From: Nitrosomonadales bacterium | GTDB lineage: Bacteria; Pseudomonadota; Gammaproteobacteria; Burkholderiales; Gallionellaceae | NCBI GenBank assembly: GCA_023259065.1 | Contig: JAHFQY010000009.1 | Location: forward strand, 1-64,000 | Direction: 5' to 3' | DNA length: 64,000 nucleotides | Shown: one piece after another, positions 8,535 through 18,877 of the stretch | Position numbering within the stretch: position 1 is the first letter of the stretch | Layout: the number at the start of each line of letters is the position of its first letter | The notes under the pieces: model-generated | What the model was told of the DNA's origin: nothing | Seen by the model: the letters and a program-made list of their open reading frames with translations, nothing else | Databases searched by the model: none | Translations under genes and position numbers: made by a program

Positions 8535-9406
8535 TGATACGCGTAGGCATCTTTCTGTTGTGGTTGCTGCATTTCCTGCCGCTGCGCGTGTTGGGATGGG
8601 GCGGCAACGTACTGGGCATGGCGCTGTATGCGTTGGCCAAGGAGCGGCGTTTCGTGGCTCGCACTAATTTGCGCCTGTGTTTTCCTCACATGAGTGCAGC
8701 AGAGCGTGAGAAGCTGGTGCGGCGCAATTTCCGCGCGTTTGCGCGCAGCATTCTGGAGCGCAGCATTTTGTGGTGGTCCAGCCCCAGGCGTCTGGATCGG
8801 CTGGTGCGCGTGGCAGGGCTGGAGCATCTGGAGCAATCACGCGGAAAGCCCACGATCCTGCTCACCGCGCATTTCGTCGCGCTGGATGTGGGTGGCTCGT
8901 GGCTGGCACGACATACCGATGTGGTGACGGTATATTCGCTGCAGAAAAATCCCTACATGGAGCAACTACTGTTGCAGAAGCGCAAGCGTTTCGGCCAGCC
9001 CATACTTTATTCGCGGCAAGACGGTTTGCGTCCGGTGATCAAGGCGGTGCGCGAAGGTCACCCCTTCTTTTATTTCACCGATCAGGACCAGACCGTCAAG
9101 GACGGCGCGTTCATTCCTTTCTTCGGCATACCCGCGGCCACCATGACCACACTGCCGCGCATAGCGGAAATGACCAAGGCCAGAATCGTGCCGTGTATCA
9201 CCCGTGTGCTGCCGGATTACCAGGGCTATGAGGTGCGTTTCTATCCGGCGTGGGAAAACTACCCCAGCGGCGACATGATGGCTGACACGCTGCGCATGAA
9301 CGAGTTTATCGAGCAGCGCGTGCTGGAAATGCCGGAACAGTATTTCTGGCTGCACAAGCGTTTCAAGACGCGGCCCGAGGGCGAGGCGGCGTTTTATCCG
9401 GAATAA
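8534..9406 (+). CDS. Lipid A biosynthesis acyltransferase (LpxL/HtrB family), second of two
   Basis: From ATG at 8534 the product is 290 residues, with a hydrophobic start (MIRVGIFLLWLLHFLPLRVL) and the catalytic H-x4-D in LTAHFVALDVGG near residue 117. The family block FYFTDQDQTVKDGAFIPFFG follows. The start overlaps the stop of the first acyltransferase, so the pair is translationally coupled. A longer reading from 8456 would run inside the upstream gene and is rejected. It is followed by a family 1 palindromic repeat and then ubiD. Confidence 0.88.
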   Translation: MIRVGIFLLWLLHFLPLRVLGWGGNVLGMALYALAKERRFVARTNLRLCFPHMSAAEREKLVRRNFRAFARSILERSILWWSSPRRLDRLVRVAGLEHLEQSRGKPTILLTAHFVALDVGGSWLARHTDVVTVYSLQKNPYMEQLLLQKRKRFGQPILYSRQDGLRPVIKAVREGHPFFYFTDQDQTVKDGAFIPFFGIPAATMTTLPRIAEMTKARIVPCITRVLPDYQGYEVRFYPAWENYPSGDMMADTLRMNEFIEQRVLEMPEQYFWLHKRFKTRPEGEAAFYPE

Positions 9407-9414
9407 AAAACCTT

Positions 9415-9535
9415 TGTCCGCAGATTGCACAGATTCTCGCAGATTCATCAAACAGCCCATTTCATTGCAAGCAGTTTAAAAACGCTCAAGTTCTCATGTT
9501 TGATAATCTTTCTAATCTGTGTAATCTGCGGATAT
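9415..9535. repeat. Dispersed palindromic repeat, family 1, copy B
   Basis: TCCGCAGATTGCACAGATT (9417-9435) is the near-perfect inverted partner of AATCTGTGTAATCTGCGGA (9514-9532), with about 78 bases between. It fills the spacer between the acyltransferase and ubiD. Same family as 3050-3136, 32795-32947 and 46770-46888. Confidence 0.8.
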
Positions 9536-9564
9536 AACGGGTTTTGACTTAACAGAAAGCTGAA

Positions 9565-11043
9565 ATGAAATATCACGATTTACGCGATTTCATCGCGCAA
9601 CTGGAAAAACTGGGTGAGCTGAAGCGCATCACTGCGCCTGTCTCCACGCATCTGGAGATGACGGAAATTTGCGACCGCGTGCTGCGTGTGCAAGGGCCGG
9701 CCATCCTGTTTGAAAATGTAGTCGGCCCCGATGGGAAAAAGAGTGACATGCCGGTGCTGGCCAACCTGTTTGGCACGCCGCGCCGGGTGGCGCTGGGCAT
9801 GGGCGAGGAGAGCACTGATGCGCTGCGCGAGGTGGGCAAGCTGCTGGCTTATCTGAAAGAGCCGGAGCCGCCCAGGGGCTTGAAAGACGCATGGGATAAA
9901 TGGCCGGTGCTGAAGCAGGTGCTCAATATGTCACCCAAGGTGGTGTCGAGTGCGCCGTGTCAGGAGGTGGTATGGGAGGGCGCGGAGGTTGATCTGGGCA
10001 AGCTGCCTATCCAGCACTGCTGGCCCGGCGATGTGGCGCCGCTGATTACCTGGGGGCTGGTGGTAACGCGCGGCCCCAACAAGCCGCGGCAGAATCTGGG
10101 CATCTATCGTCAGCAGGTGATCGCGAAGAACAAAGTGATCATGCGCTGGCTGGCGCATCGCGGCGGCGCGCTGGATTATCGCGAGCATTGCGAAAAAAAT
10201 CCGGGGCAGCCCTACCCTCTCGCGGTGGTGATCGGCGCCGATCCTGCCACCATCCTCGGCGCGGTGACGCCGGTGCCGGATTCACTCTCCGAATATCAGT
10301 TCGCCGGCTTGTTGCGCGGCGCCAAGACCGAGCTGGTGAAATGCATGGGCTCCGATTTGCAGGTGCCCGCCAGCGCCGAGATCGTGCTGGAAGGCGTGAT
10401 CCATCCCGGCGAGACGGCGCTGGAAGGGCCGTATGGCGACCACACCGGCTACTACAACGAGCAGGAAACCTTCCCGGTGTTTACCATAGAGCGCATCACC
10501 ATGCGCCGTGACCCTATCTATCACTCCACCTACACCGGCAAGCCGCCGGATGAACCGGCCATGCTGGGCGTGGCGCTGAATGAAGTGTTCGTGCCGCTGC
10601 TGCAAAAACAGTTTCCCGAGATCGTGGATTTTTACCTGCCGCCGGAAGGCTGTTCCTATCGCATGGCGGTGGTGTCTATCAAGAAACAGTATCCGGGGCA
10701 TTCCAAGCGCGTGATGTTCGGCATCTGGTCTTTTCTGCGCCAGTTCATGTACACCAAGTTCATCATCGTGGTGGACGACGACATCGATGTGCGCTCGTGG
10801 CCCGAGGTGATGTGGGCCATCACTACCCGCGTCGATCCTTCGCGCGACACATTACTGGTAGACAACACGCCGATTGACTATCTGGATTTCGCCAGTCCGG
10901 TGTCCGGCCTCGGCAGCAAGATGGGACTGGACGCCACCAACAAGTGGCCGGGCGAGACGCAGCGCGAATGGGGCACGACGATAGAGATGGATGCTGCGGT
11001 GAAGGCCAGGGTCGATGAGATGTGGGATGAACTGGGGGTGTGA
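9565..11043 (+). CDS. ubiD: 4-hydroxy-3-polyprenylbenzoate decarboxylase
   Basis: The 492-residue product starts [20 protein letters not shown], as UbiD does, and holds the conserved [19 protein letters not shown] near residue 175 and [12 protein letters not shown] near residue 290, where the catalytic Glu/Arg network and the prenylated FMN cofactor are held. It decarboxylates the ring precursor in ubiquinone synthesis, with the cofactor made by UbiX. UbiX is not in this window. The gene ends at a terminator shared with the convergent outer-membrane protein gene. Confidence 0.96.
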   Translation: MKYHDLRDFIAQLEKLGELKRITAPVSTHLEMTEICDRVLRVQGPAILFENVVGPDGKKSDMPVLANLFGTPRRVALGMGEESTDALREVGKLLAYLKEPEPPRGLKDAWDKWPVLKQVLNMSPKVVSSAPCQEVVWEGAEVDLGKLPIQHCWPGDVAPLITWGLVVTRGPNKPRQNLGIYRQQVIAKNKVIMRWLAHRGGALDYREHCEKNPGQPYPLAVVIGADPATILGAVTPVPDSLSEYQFAGLLRGAKTELVKCMGSDLQVPASAEIVLEGVIHPGETALEGPYGDHTGYYNEQETFPVFTIERITMRRDPIYHSTYTGKPPDEPAMLGVALNEVFVPLLQKQFPEIVDFYLPPEGCSYRMAVVSIKKQYPGHSKRVMFGIWSFLRQFMYTKFIIVVDDDIDVRSWPEVMWAITTRVDPSRDTLLVDNTPIDYLDFASPVSGLGSKMGLDATNKWPGETQREWGTTIEMDAAVKARVDEMWDELGV

Positions 11044-11060
11044 TTTACTGCGCAGGAAAT

Positions 11061-11087
11061 AAAAAGCCGGGCTAGCCCGGCTTTTTT
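11061..11087. terminator. Bidirectional terminator between ubiD and the first barrel gene
   Basis: The 16-bp palindrome GCCGGGCTAGCCCGGC (11066-11081) is flanked by AAAAA on the left and TTTTTT on the right. It can therefore end transcription in both directions, from ubiD and from the convergent gene at 11103. Confidence 0.85.
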
Positions 11088-11102
11088 GACTTCACACTTC
11101 AA

Positions 11103-11675
11103 TTAGAAGTTGTAAACAAGGCCTACAGAGAGACGAGTCAAATCAAGCCCAGTTGCTGATGAATCAGGCGTGGTTTTTCCCAGGCTCTCATACTGTGCGC
11201 GGATGCCAACTTGCTTGTTGAAATTGTACTGTGCGCCAATGCCGTAAATTACACTGCTTGTGGTTGCATTTAAGCTGGTATTGGTAACACCATTCAATGT
11301 TGTTGTACCAGTGACCGCTGCTTTTGCGGAAACCATTCCCAATCCCAGTTTGCCAAATACGTCAAAGCTGTCGTTCACAGCATAAGTTCCTACGGCCGCC
11401 GCACTCCACATGGATTGGCTATATGTGAAAGTCCCAGTTCCATTGGAACTGAAAGTTGAGTCAGCGATTGAAGTGTAGCCGCCTTCAACAGCCCAGATTG
11501 GTGAAAAATGGTAGCCTGCTGAAAAACTCAATGAGCCTGGATTTTCCAATGTCCAATTGGCCATCGCCAAAGTTCCATAATCAATAGCACTGTAAACGGT
11601 GCCGCTGTTACCGGCAGCAAAAGCTGGCGTTGCAACAAAAGCAGAAAGCAAGGCAACGATAAGAGTTTTTTTCAT
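11103..11675 (-). CDS. Small outer-membrane beta-barrel protein, paralogue 1
   Basis: The 190-residue protein has a signal peptide (MKKTLIVALLSAFVATPAFA) and ends in VYNF, a C-terminal Phe typical of outer-membrane barrels. Alternating strands such as FSAGYHFSPIWAVEGGYTS and QYNFNKQVGIRAQYES look like the OmpA/opacity-type eight-stranded barrel. ATG at 11675 is chosen as it starts the signal peptide. It is the most 3' of three related genes, each with its own promoter or terminator. The function may be adhesion or surface stabilisation; no pore or ligand can be inferred. Confidence 0.85.
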   Translation of the reverse strand: MKKTLIVALLSAFVATPAFAAGNSGTVYSAIDYGTLAMANWTLENPGSLSFSAGYHFSPIWAVEGGYTSIADSTFSSNGTGTFTYSQSMWSAAAVGTYAVNDSFDVFGKLGLGMVSAKAAVTGTTTLNGVTNTSLNATTSSVIYGIGAQYNFNKQVGIRAQYESLGKTTPDSSATGLDLTRLSVGLVYNF

Positions 11676-11719
11676 TTTTTTCCTAAGTTTAGTTATGACG
11701 TGCAAACGCGCGGGGCGAA

Positions 11720-11748
11720 ATTCTATGGATTGAGAGGGGGCAGTGCAA
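11720..11748 (-). promoter_or_regulatory. Promoter of barrel paralogue 1
   Basis: On the minus strand TTGCAC (11748-11743) and TAGAAT (11725-11720) are 17 bases apart. The same pair with the same spacing, TTGCCC and TAGAAT, lies before paralogue 2, which supports both. Confidence 0.65.
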
Positions 11749-11765
11749 GAAAAATAATGGCCTAA

Positions 11766-11781
11766 CTATCTACCTAGATAG
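11766..11781. promoter_or_regulatory. Operator-like palindrome upstream of paralogue 1
   Basis: CTATCTACCTAGATAG is a 7-bp perfect inverted repeat with a 2-bp spacer, about 18 bp upstream of the -35 box. An equivalent palindrome precedes paralogue 2 at the same distance (12497-12512). Conservation may reflect a binding site or simply recent duplication. Confidence 0.45.
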
Positions 11782-11821
11782 GATGGTCGATTGACAGTTT
11801 TTACTCATGCGCGTGTGAAAT

Positions 11822-11849
11822 AAAAAACCGGAACAAATCCGGCTTTTTA
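11822..11849 (-). terminator. Terminator of barrel paralogue 2
   Basis: On the minus strand GCCGGA and its partner TCCGG close a short loop and run into TTTTTTATT. It lies 17 bp after the stop codon at 11866. Confidence 0.75.
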
Positions 11850-11865
11850 TTTAGGATGATTTCAA

Positions 11866-12405
11866 TTAGAAATTGTAGACAATACCAACAGAGACTGCTG
11901 TTGCAGAATAGGGTGGTGGAACATTATCGAAATCACCAAAGCTTTCATATTGAACGCGCATGCCAAGTTGCTGGTTAAGGTTATATTGGCCGCCAAATGC
12001 GAAATAGGTAGAGTTTTGCGAGTAGCTTGAAGTAGAGAGAGTTAGGTTGGATGTGTATTTCTCGCTATTTATCGCCAGCCCGAATTTTCCGAAAACACTG
12101 AACTGATCGTTGACTGGGAGTGTGCCTACAACAGCTGGATGTAGGGAGGATAATTTCATCGTCAACCAGTTGGAGCCAGAGGTTATTTTCGAGTCGCCAA
12201 AAAATGTATAGCCGAGTTCAGCTGCAATATTGGGCGAGAAGCGATATCCGGCTCCAAAACTAATTACTCCTGGATCTGGGAAGGGGGCAGCATTTTTTAA
12301 AGTAGCGGAGCCCAAGTCAGCAGAAATATATGCGCCTGTATCAGCAGCAAATGAGGGGGCTGCGACAAAGGTGGACAACAATGCAACTGCGAGAATCTTT
12401 TTCAT
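11866..12405 (-). CDS. Small outer-membrane beta-barrel protein, paralogue 2
   Basis: The 179-residue product has the signal peptide MKKILAVALLSTFVAAPSFA and ends IVYNF. It shares with paralogue 1 the strand patterns FGAGYRFSPNIAAELGYTFFG and QYNLNQQLGMRVQYESFG, so the two are clear duplicates. Its promoter, operator-like palindrome and terminator correspond to those of paralogue 1. The role is unknown beyond being an outer-membrane barrel. Confidence 0.85.
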   Translation of the reverse strand: MKKILAVALLSTFVAAPSFAADTGAYISADLGSATLKNAAPFPDPGVISFGAGYRFSPNIAAELGYTFFGDSKITSGSNWLTMKLSSLHPAVVGTLPVNDQFSVFGKFGLAINSEKYTSNLTLSTSSYSQNSTYFAFGGQYNLNQQLGMRVQYESFGDFDNVPPPYSATAVSVGIVYNF

Positions 12406-12450
12406 TTTTTCCCTAAATTTGTTATTTGAAGTGCAAATGCACGGGGCGCG

Positions 12451-12479
12451 ATTCTATTGATTGCAAGGGGACAGGGCAA
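12451..12479 (-). promoter_or_regulatory. Promoter of barrel paralogue 2
   Basis: On the minus strand TTGCCC (12479-12474) and TAGAAT (12456-12451) are 17 bases apart, the same layout as for paralogue 1. Confidence 0.65.
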
Positions 12480-12496
12480 GAAAAATAATGGTCTAG

Positions 12497-12512
12497 CTAT
12501 CTATCTAGATAG
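12497..12512. promoter_or_regulatory. Operator-like palindrome upstream of paralogue 2
   Basis: CTATCTATCTAGATAG is a 7-bp inverted repeat with a 2-bp spacer. It corresponds to 11766-11781, and the central two bases are the only change. Confidence 0.45.
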
Positions 12513-12551
12513 GATGGGCGATTGACATTTTTCACTTATGCGCATGGAAAT

Positions 12552-12579
12552 AAAAAAACCGGCGCAAGGCCGGTTTTTC
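12552..12579. terminator. Terminator of barrel paralogue 3
   Basis: ACCGGC and GCCGGT pair across a 5-base loop and are flanked by A7 on the left and T5 on the right. On the minus strand it follows the stop at 12598 directly. The flanking A- and T-runs would let it work in both directions. Confidence 0.75.
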
Positions 12580-12597
12580 TTGGGGTGCGACAGTCGA

Positions 12598-13092
12598 TCA
12601 GAAGCGAACCAGTGCGCCAATATACAGGTCGTTGGTGTAGGCGTTGTTGAAGTTCAGGCCCAGGCGTGCGCTTACAGTCTGGTTGAAATCATACTGTGCG
12701 CCACCGCCAAAGGCCACGTCGATGCGGCTCTCGGAGTAAGTCCAGCCTGCATAATTGGCAGTGATCTGTGTGCGCACCAGGCCCAGGCGAGCGAATACGG
12801 ACAGGCCGGCAGCGCCTTTCAGGTTCAGCGGAAATTTGCCCACGCCAAACACGCCCAGGCTGGAAGCGTCTGCATAGTTGCCGCAGTTGGTAAAGCCACA
12901 ACCGCTGTAGCTGGAGCGGTGGCCATAGCTGGTGTATTCGGCTTCGGCCGAGAGGGTCTTGTCGATCTGGTAGCCGCCCATCAGGGTGAGGCCGTCACCT
13001 ACGGCCAGGCCGGCGTAGAAAGGGGTGGCCGCGAAGGCGGGGGCTGCAAAAACAGCGGAGAGCAACAGTACGGCAGCAATAATTTTCTTCAT
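12598..13092 (-). CDS. Small outer-membrane beta-barrel protein, paralogue 3
   Basis: The 164-residue protein has a signal peptide (MKKIIAAVLLLSAVFAAPAF) and ends in ALVRF. It is more distant from the other two paralogues, but has the same barrel-type strands (LMGGYQIDKTLSAEAEYTSY, QYDFNQTVSARLGLNFNN) and lies in the same tandem array. Two cysteines in GCGFTNCGNY near residues 62-71 could form a loop disulfide; the other two paralogues lack them. No function can be assigned. Confidence 0.82.
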   Translation of the reverse strand: MKKIIAAVLLLSAVFAAPAFAATPFYAGLAVGDGLTLMGGYQIDKTLSAEAEYTSYGHRSSYSGCGFTNCGNYADASSLGVFGVGKFPLNLKGAAGLSVFARLGLVRTQITANYAGWTYSESRIDVAFGGGAQYDFNQTVSARLGLNFNNAYTNDLYIGALVRF

Positions 13093-13259
13093 GATTTCCT
13101 TGGAGATAATTTTGGGTTAAGTGTTTTGAAGTAAAGCCCGGATATTTTGAATCTAGGGCCGGGTCAAATGAGTTCAAGTTTCTGAAGCGCGCGCATCTTA
13201 ATCAATAACTGCGTCGAGAACAACCCGCCGGCCTGTGCGGGTTGAATAAGCCCTATGGT

Positions 13260-14804
13260 CTAGTAGTGCTGCTCCAGCCATTCAATCAGCGCATCCTGGG
13301 CGCGCTGCCCGGCGGAGGCATTGGGATGATTGATGAGAAACACCATGATCCACTGCCTGCCGCTGCGCGACTGAATGTATCCGGCAATCGCCTTTACCCC
13401 TTCCAGTGAACCGGTTTTGAGGTGCGCATGATTGCTGACCGGGCAGTTGTCCAGGCGTTTTTTCAGCGTGCCATCCACGCCGACGATGGGCAGCGATGCC
13501 TCGATTTCTGCCGAGAGAGGGCTTTGTTGCGCGCTTTGCAGCAGCAGCGACAGGTTGATTGGGGTGATGCGCTCCTTGCGCGAGAGGCCTGCGCCATTTT
13601 CCAGCACCAGCTCGGGGAAGCTCAACCCCTTGTGGGATAGCCAGTTGCGCAAGGCAAGTTCGCTGCGCGCAATGCTGGCCGGCGGCGGGGTGTGCGGGTT
13701 CAGTATTTCTGCCAGCTTGGTGGAGGGTGGCGCAGCTGGCTGGATGAGTGGGGGTGCTGTTTGTTCAGTGCCGGTTTCTGTCGGCGCGGCATCGCCCGGC
13801 TGTGGAATGTCCATGGCAGGAGCCGTGCTGCCGTTGTTGGCGCCCAGGCTGAGGAACAACTGGCGCGCCATGACGTTGTTGCTGAATTTGTTGATGTCGC
13901 GGATCAGCTCGCTGAGCGGTTGCGAATAGTGCGTGGACAGCAGCGTGGCATTGGCGGGGGTGATGCCCTCGCGCGCATTGCCGCGCAGCGTGCCGCCGAC
14001 CTCTTGCCACAATGCGCGAAACACGGCATCAAAGTAACGGCCGTGCGGTAGCAGGCTGATGGGCTTGTCATGCTCGCCGCAGTTGAGCGGATAGCTGCCG
14101 CGGATTTGTATGCTGGCGCCATTCAGCTGGATGTGCACGTTGTCATCCCAGTTGCCGCAATGATTGCCGCGCCCGTTCACCACGAGGCGATTGTCCAGTG
14201 TGTAGCCCGCGAGCTCCGGCTCGGTGATGACATTGATTTTTCCATCGGCTGGAATGAAGCGCAGGCGGATGGCGTTGAAATTCAGCAGCAGCGCATCGGG
14301 GCCCACGTTATAAGCGCGCCCGGGGTCATTGTCGAAAGCGGCGGGGTCAACTTCCATCGCTTCGAAGGCGCTGCGATCCATCACCACATCGCCGGCAATC
14401 TCGCGCAAGCCGCGATTGCGCAACTCGTGCAGCCACAGCCACATCTGCTCCATGGTGATTTTGGGGTCGCCATAACCTTTCACAATCAGGTTGCCGTGCA
14501 GCACGCCATGCTCCAGCTTGCCATCCAGCCAGGCCTCGGTTTTCCAGCTGTAGGCGGGGCCAAGCAGCTCCAGTGCGGCATAGGTGGTGAGCAGCTTCAT
14601 GGTGGAGGCGGGGTTCATCGGGCGTTTGCCGTTAAGCTGAAGCAGCGGGGTGTCCGCATTTATTTCACGCACCACCACGCCCACGCTGGCAACGGGAATG
14701 CGCGCCTGCTGCAGTGCATCCAGCACGGGTTGTGGCAATTCGCCGGCGTGGGTGCAGGGTGTTGCGATGAGTGCGGTGAAGAAACAGGCGTAAACAAATT
14801 TCAT
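13260..14804 (-). CDS. dacB: D-alanyl-D-alanine carboxypeptidase/endopeptidase (PBP4)
   Basis: This periplasmic penicillin-binding protein trims and cleaves peptidoglycan cross-links. A signal peptide opens the 514-residue product. The three active-site motifs are present: S-T-M-K at 67-70, S-N-N near 306 and K-T-G near 462. Between the second and third lies a Pro/Ala-rich insert of about 50 residues (for example PAAPPSTKLAEILN), which makes the protein longer than the roughly 477 residues of the E. coli enzyme. A hairpin at 13221-13244 lies downstream but lacks a T-run. It ends 9 bp after bioA in the same direction. Confidence 0.93.
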   Translation of the reverse strand: MKFVYACFFTALIATPCTHAGELPQPVLDALQQARIPVASVGVVVREINADTPLLQLNGKRPMNPASTMKLLTTYAALELLGPAYSWKTEAWLDGKLEHGVLHGNLIVKGYGDPKITMEQMWLWLHELRNRGLREIAGDVVMDRSAFEAMEVDPAAFDNDPGRAYNVGPDALLLNFNAIRLRFIPADGKINVITEPELAGYTLDNRLVVNGRGNHCGNWDDNVHIQLNGASIQIRGSYPLNCGEHDKPISLLPHGRYFDAVFRALWQEVGGTLRGNAREGITPANATLLSTHYSQPLSELIRDINKFSNNVMARQLFLSLGANNGSTAPAMDIPQPGDAAPTETGTEQTAPPLIQPAAPPSTKLAEILNPHTPPPASIARSELALRNWLSHKGLSFPELVLENGAGLSRKERITPINLSLLLQSAQQSPLSAEIEASLPIVGVDGTLKKRLDNCPVSNHAHLKTGSLEGVKAIAGYIQSRSGRQWIMVFLINHPNASAGQRAQDALIEWLEQHY

Positions 14805-14813
14805 GGAGTCGCT

Positions 14814-16139
14814 TCAGATGAGTTGTTCAATGACGCTTAGCGTGCGTGCCAGCAGCAGGTCGATTTCTGCATCGCTGATCACATAGGGCGGCATGAAATA
14901 CACGGTGTTGCCCATGGGGCGCAGCAGAATTTCATGTTGCAGCGCGAGCGAGAAGCAGCGCTGGGCAAAATCGGCGTGCGGACTTTCCACCTCAAAGGCC
15001 CAGATCATGCCGCTGTTGCGGAAGTGCTTGACCTTGAGGTGTTCGCGCAAGGGAGTGGCGGCGCGATTGAAGTAGGCTGCCCTGCCGCGATTGGCCTGAA
15101 GCACGTCATCCGCCTCGAAAATATCCAGGGTGGCGAGCGCGGCGCGACAGGCCAGCGGGTTGCCGGTGTAGGAATGCGAGTGCAAAAAACCGCGCGCCAC
15201 TTCATCGGCATAAAATGCCTGGTAGATGTGGTCTTGCGTCAGCACCACCGATAGCGGCAGGTAACCGCCGGTAATGCCTTTGGATAGCAGCAGGAAATCC
15301 GGCGCGATATTGGCCTGTTCGCATGCAAACAGCGTGCCGGTGCGGCCCATGCCCACGGCAATTTCGTCGGCGATCAGGTGCACGTTGAAATGCTTGCACA
15401 ACTCGCGCGCACGGCTTAAATAAATCGGGTGGTACATCGCCATGCCTGCCGCGCCCTGCACCAGCGGCTCGATGATAAAGGCGGCGAGGTGCTGGTGGTG
15501 CTGTTGCAGATGCGCTTCCAGCTGTGCGATGCAACGCAGTGCGACATGGGCCGCGCTTTCGCCCGGCGCAGCTTCGCGCCAGTCCGGGCTGGGCACCGTG
15601 GCGTTGTGCCTGATCAGCGCGCCATAAGCGTCCTTGAACAGCGCCACATCAGTCACCGAGAGCGCGCCCAGCGTTTCGCCGTGGTAGCTGTTTTGCAGGC
15701 TGATGAAATCGGTCTTTTGCGGCTGTCCGTTGTTGCGCCAGTAGTGCGCGCTCATCTTCAGCGCAATCTCGGTGGCCGAGGCGCCATCCGAGGCATAGAA
15801 GCAATGCCCCAACCCGGCCGGCGCCAGCTGCGCCAAGCGCTCGGAAAGCTGCACCACCGGCTCATGGGTAAAGCCCGCCAGCATCACGTGCTCCAGCTTG
15901 CCCAGTTGATCCACCAGCGCCGCATTGATGCGCGGATTGCTGTGCCCAAACAGGTTGACCCACCAGGAGCTTACCGCGTCCAGATAGCGTTTGCCCTCCA
16001 CGTCATACAGCCACACCCCGCTGCCACGCGCGATCGGCAGCAGTGGCAGGGTTTCATGGCGCTTCATTTGCGTGCAGGGGTGCCACACGGCGGCGAGAGA
16101 GCGGGCCAGCAAATCTGCGTTACTGCGTTTGTTCGGCAT
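14814..16139 (-). CDS. bioA: Adenosylmethionine-8-amino-7-oxononanoate aminotransferase
   Basis: This PLP enzyme of biotin synthesis uses SAM as the amino donor. The 441-residue product has WHPCTQMKRHE near the start, VSSWWVNLFGHSNP, the PLP-site Asp in HLIADEIAVGMGRTG, and the PLP lysine in LLLSKGITGGYLPL. ATG at 16139 is chosen because AAGGAA precedes it; an earlier in-frame ATG would add 17 residues unlike the family. No other biotin gene is in the window. Confidence 0.95.
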   Translation of the reverse strand: MPNKRSNADLLARSLAAVWHPCTQMKRHETLPLLPIARGSGVWLYDVEGKRYLDAVSSWWVNLFGHSNPRINAALVDQLGKLEHVMLAGFTHEPVVQLSERLAQLAPAGLGHCFYASDGASATEIALKMSAHYWRNNGQPQKTDFISLQNSYHGETLGALSVTDVALFKDAYGALIRHNATVPSPDWREAAPGESAAHVALRCIAQLEAHLQQHHQHLAAFIIEPLVQGAAGMAMYHPIYLSRARELCKHFNVHLIADEIAVGMGRTGTLFACEQANIAPDFLLLSKGITGGYLPLSVVLTQDHIYQAFYADEVARGFLHSHSYTGNPLACRAALATLDIFEADDVLQANRGRAAYFNRAATPLREHLKVKHFRNSGMIWAFEVESPHADFAQRCFSLALQHEILLRPMGNTVYFMPPYVISDAEIDLLLARTLSVIEQLI

Positions 16140-16459
16140 GGTGTGCGATTCCTTGAATAGGCAGGCGCGATTCAATGTTGCCGCTTGCATGGCTGCGAGG
16201 CGGAGAGGAAGCGGGTTGCGGCATATATTTCACCTGAAGATTATAAATTAAGCTGCCATGCAAGCCGCTGTGATTTTGATGCTGCGAGAGCGAGATTGCC
16301 ATGCTGTTTTTACTTTACGCACCAAGCCGAATAAATACTTGAGTCAAATGCTTGGTTTTTGGGTAGTATATGCCCCTTGTGTCCGGCTGCAAGGCTGACA
16401 GACCCATAAATACGGGCATCAATTGGAATGAACTTGATAATTTTTGAAGGATGATGGAA
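16140..16459. other. Intergenic region between bioA and the CDGSH gene
   Basis: About 320 bases separate the two divergent genes. I find no gene or long palindrome. A TATAAT on the minus strand (16245-16240) may belong to the bioA promoter, but I see no good -35 box for it. The binding site GAAGG of the CDGSH gene lies at 16446-16450. Confidence 0.4.
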
Positions 16460-16696
16460 ATGACTAAAGCTGTATGTGCGCAAAAGAGCCCTTATAAAGT
16501 TGAGCTGGAGGCGGGCGACTATTTCTGGTGTGCCTGTGGCCGTTCCAAGAACCAGCCTTTTTGCGATGGTTCTCATGCCGATACTGGCATTTCGCCGGTC
16601 ATGTTCAGCGTGGAGCAAAAAGAAACGAAGTACCTGTGCGGCTGCCGTGCTAGCCAGGGCCAGCCTTTCTGTGACGGGTCGCATAACAAGCTGTAA
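16460..16696 (+). CDS. CDGSH iron-sulfur domain protein with two motifs
   Basis: The 78-residue protein has two copies of C-x-C-x2-S-x3-P-x-C-D-G-S-H: one at CACGRSKNQPFCDGSH and one at CGCRASQGQPFCDGSH. Each should hold a [2Fe-2S] cluster bound by three Cys and one His, as in mitoNEET and Miner proteins. The family is linked to redox or iron sensing; a partner is not visible here. ATG at 16460 is preferred because GAAGG lies nine bases before it; the ATGs at 16451 and 16454 are too close to that site. A terminator follows. Confidence 0.9.
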   Translation: MTKAVCAQKSPYKVELEAGDYFWCACGRSKNQPFCDGSHADTGISPVMFSVEQKETKYLCGCRASQGQPFCDGSHNKL

Positions 16697-16705
16697 ATCA
16701 CACAA

Positions 16706-16729
16706 CCCCGCCCATTTGGCGGGGTTTTT
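16706..16729 (+). terminator. Terminator after the CDGSH gene
   Basis: CCCCGCC (16706-16712) pairs with GGCGGGG (16718-16724) across a 5-base loop and is followed by a T5 run. Confidence 0.85.
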
Positions 16730-16781
16730 AGTTTCATATCTGCTTCAACCCCCTGCATCAAAAAGAAATTTCCACTACGCA

Positions 16782-16810
16782 CTTGAAATAACTGCCTCTC
16801 GCCCCTATTA
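16782..16810 (+). promoter_or_regulatory. Sigma-32-like heat-shock promoter of groESL
   Basis: CTTGAAA (16782-16788), a 13-base spacer and CCCCTATTA (16802-16810) follow the sigma-32 pattern CTTGAAA-N13-17-CCCCATNTA. It lies directly before the CIRCE element, so groESL would be under both positive and negative heat-shock control. Confidence 0.7.
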
Positions 16811-16837
16811 TTAGCAGTCGCTGGCGTAGAGTGCTAA
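16811..16837 (+). promoter_or_regulatory. CIRCE element (HrcA operator)
   Basis: TTAGCAGTC-N9-GAGTGCTAA matches the CIRCE consensus TTAGCACTC-N9-GAGTGCTAA with one change. HrcA bound here represses groESL until heat shock. hrcA itself is not in the window. Confidence 0.88.
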
Positions 16838-16882
16838 GAGCCGCGCCGAATTTTTTAACTGTTTGTTTTAGGAGAATAAAGC

Positions 16883-17173
16883 ATGAAAATCCGTCCTTTG
16901 CACGACCGCGTAATCGTTAGACGCATGGAAGAAGAGCGTAAAACAGCGTCCGGAATTGTGATTCCAGATGCGGCGACAGAGAAGCCGGATCAGGGCGAAA
17001 TCATCGCTGTTGGCAACGGTAAGGTGGGCGATGACGGTAAATTGCGTCCAATGAACGTCAAGGTGGGCGACAAGGTTCTGTTTGGCAAATACGCCGGCCA
17101 GACTTTCAAGATGGATGGCCATGAATTCATGACTATGCGCGAAGATGACATTATCGGCGTAGTAGAAGCCTAA
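16883..17173 (+). CDS. groES: Co-chaperonin GroES
   Basis: The 96-residue protein has the start [20 protein letters not shown], the mobile loop [19 protein letters not shown] that contacts GroEL, and VLFGKYAGQ. Seven copies form the lid of the GroEL chamber. It starts after AGGAG, 46 bp downstream of CIRCE. groEL follows after 29 bp. Confidence 0.98.
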   Translation: MKIRPLHDRVIVRRMEEERKTASGIVIPDAATEKPDQGEIIAVGNGKVGDDGKLRPMNVKVGDKVLFGKYAGQTFKMDGHEFMTMREDDIIGVVEA

Positions 17174-17181
17174 GAATTTAA

Positions 17182-18849
<1,668 letters not shown>

Positions 18850-18877
18850 TAGCCGGAATATCGGCCGCTGTAATCGA

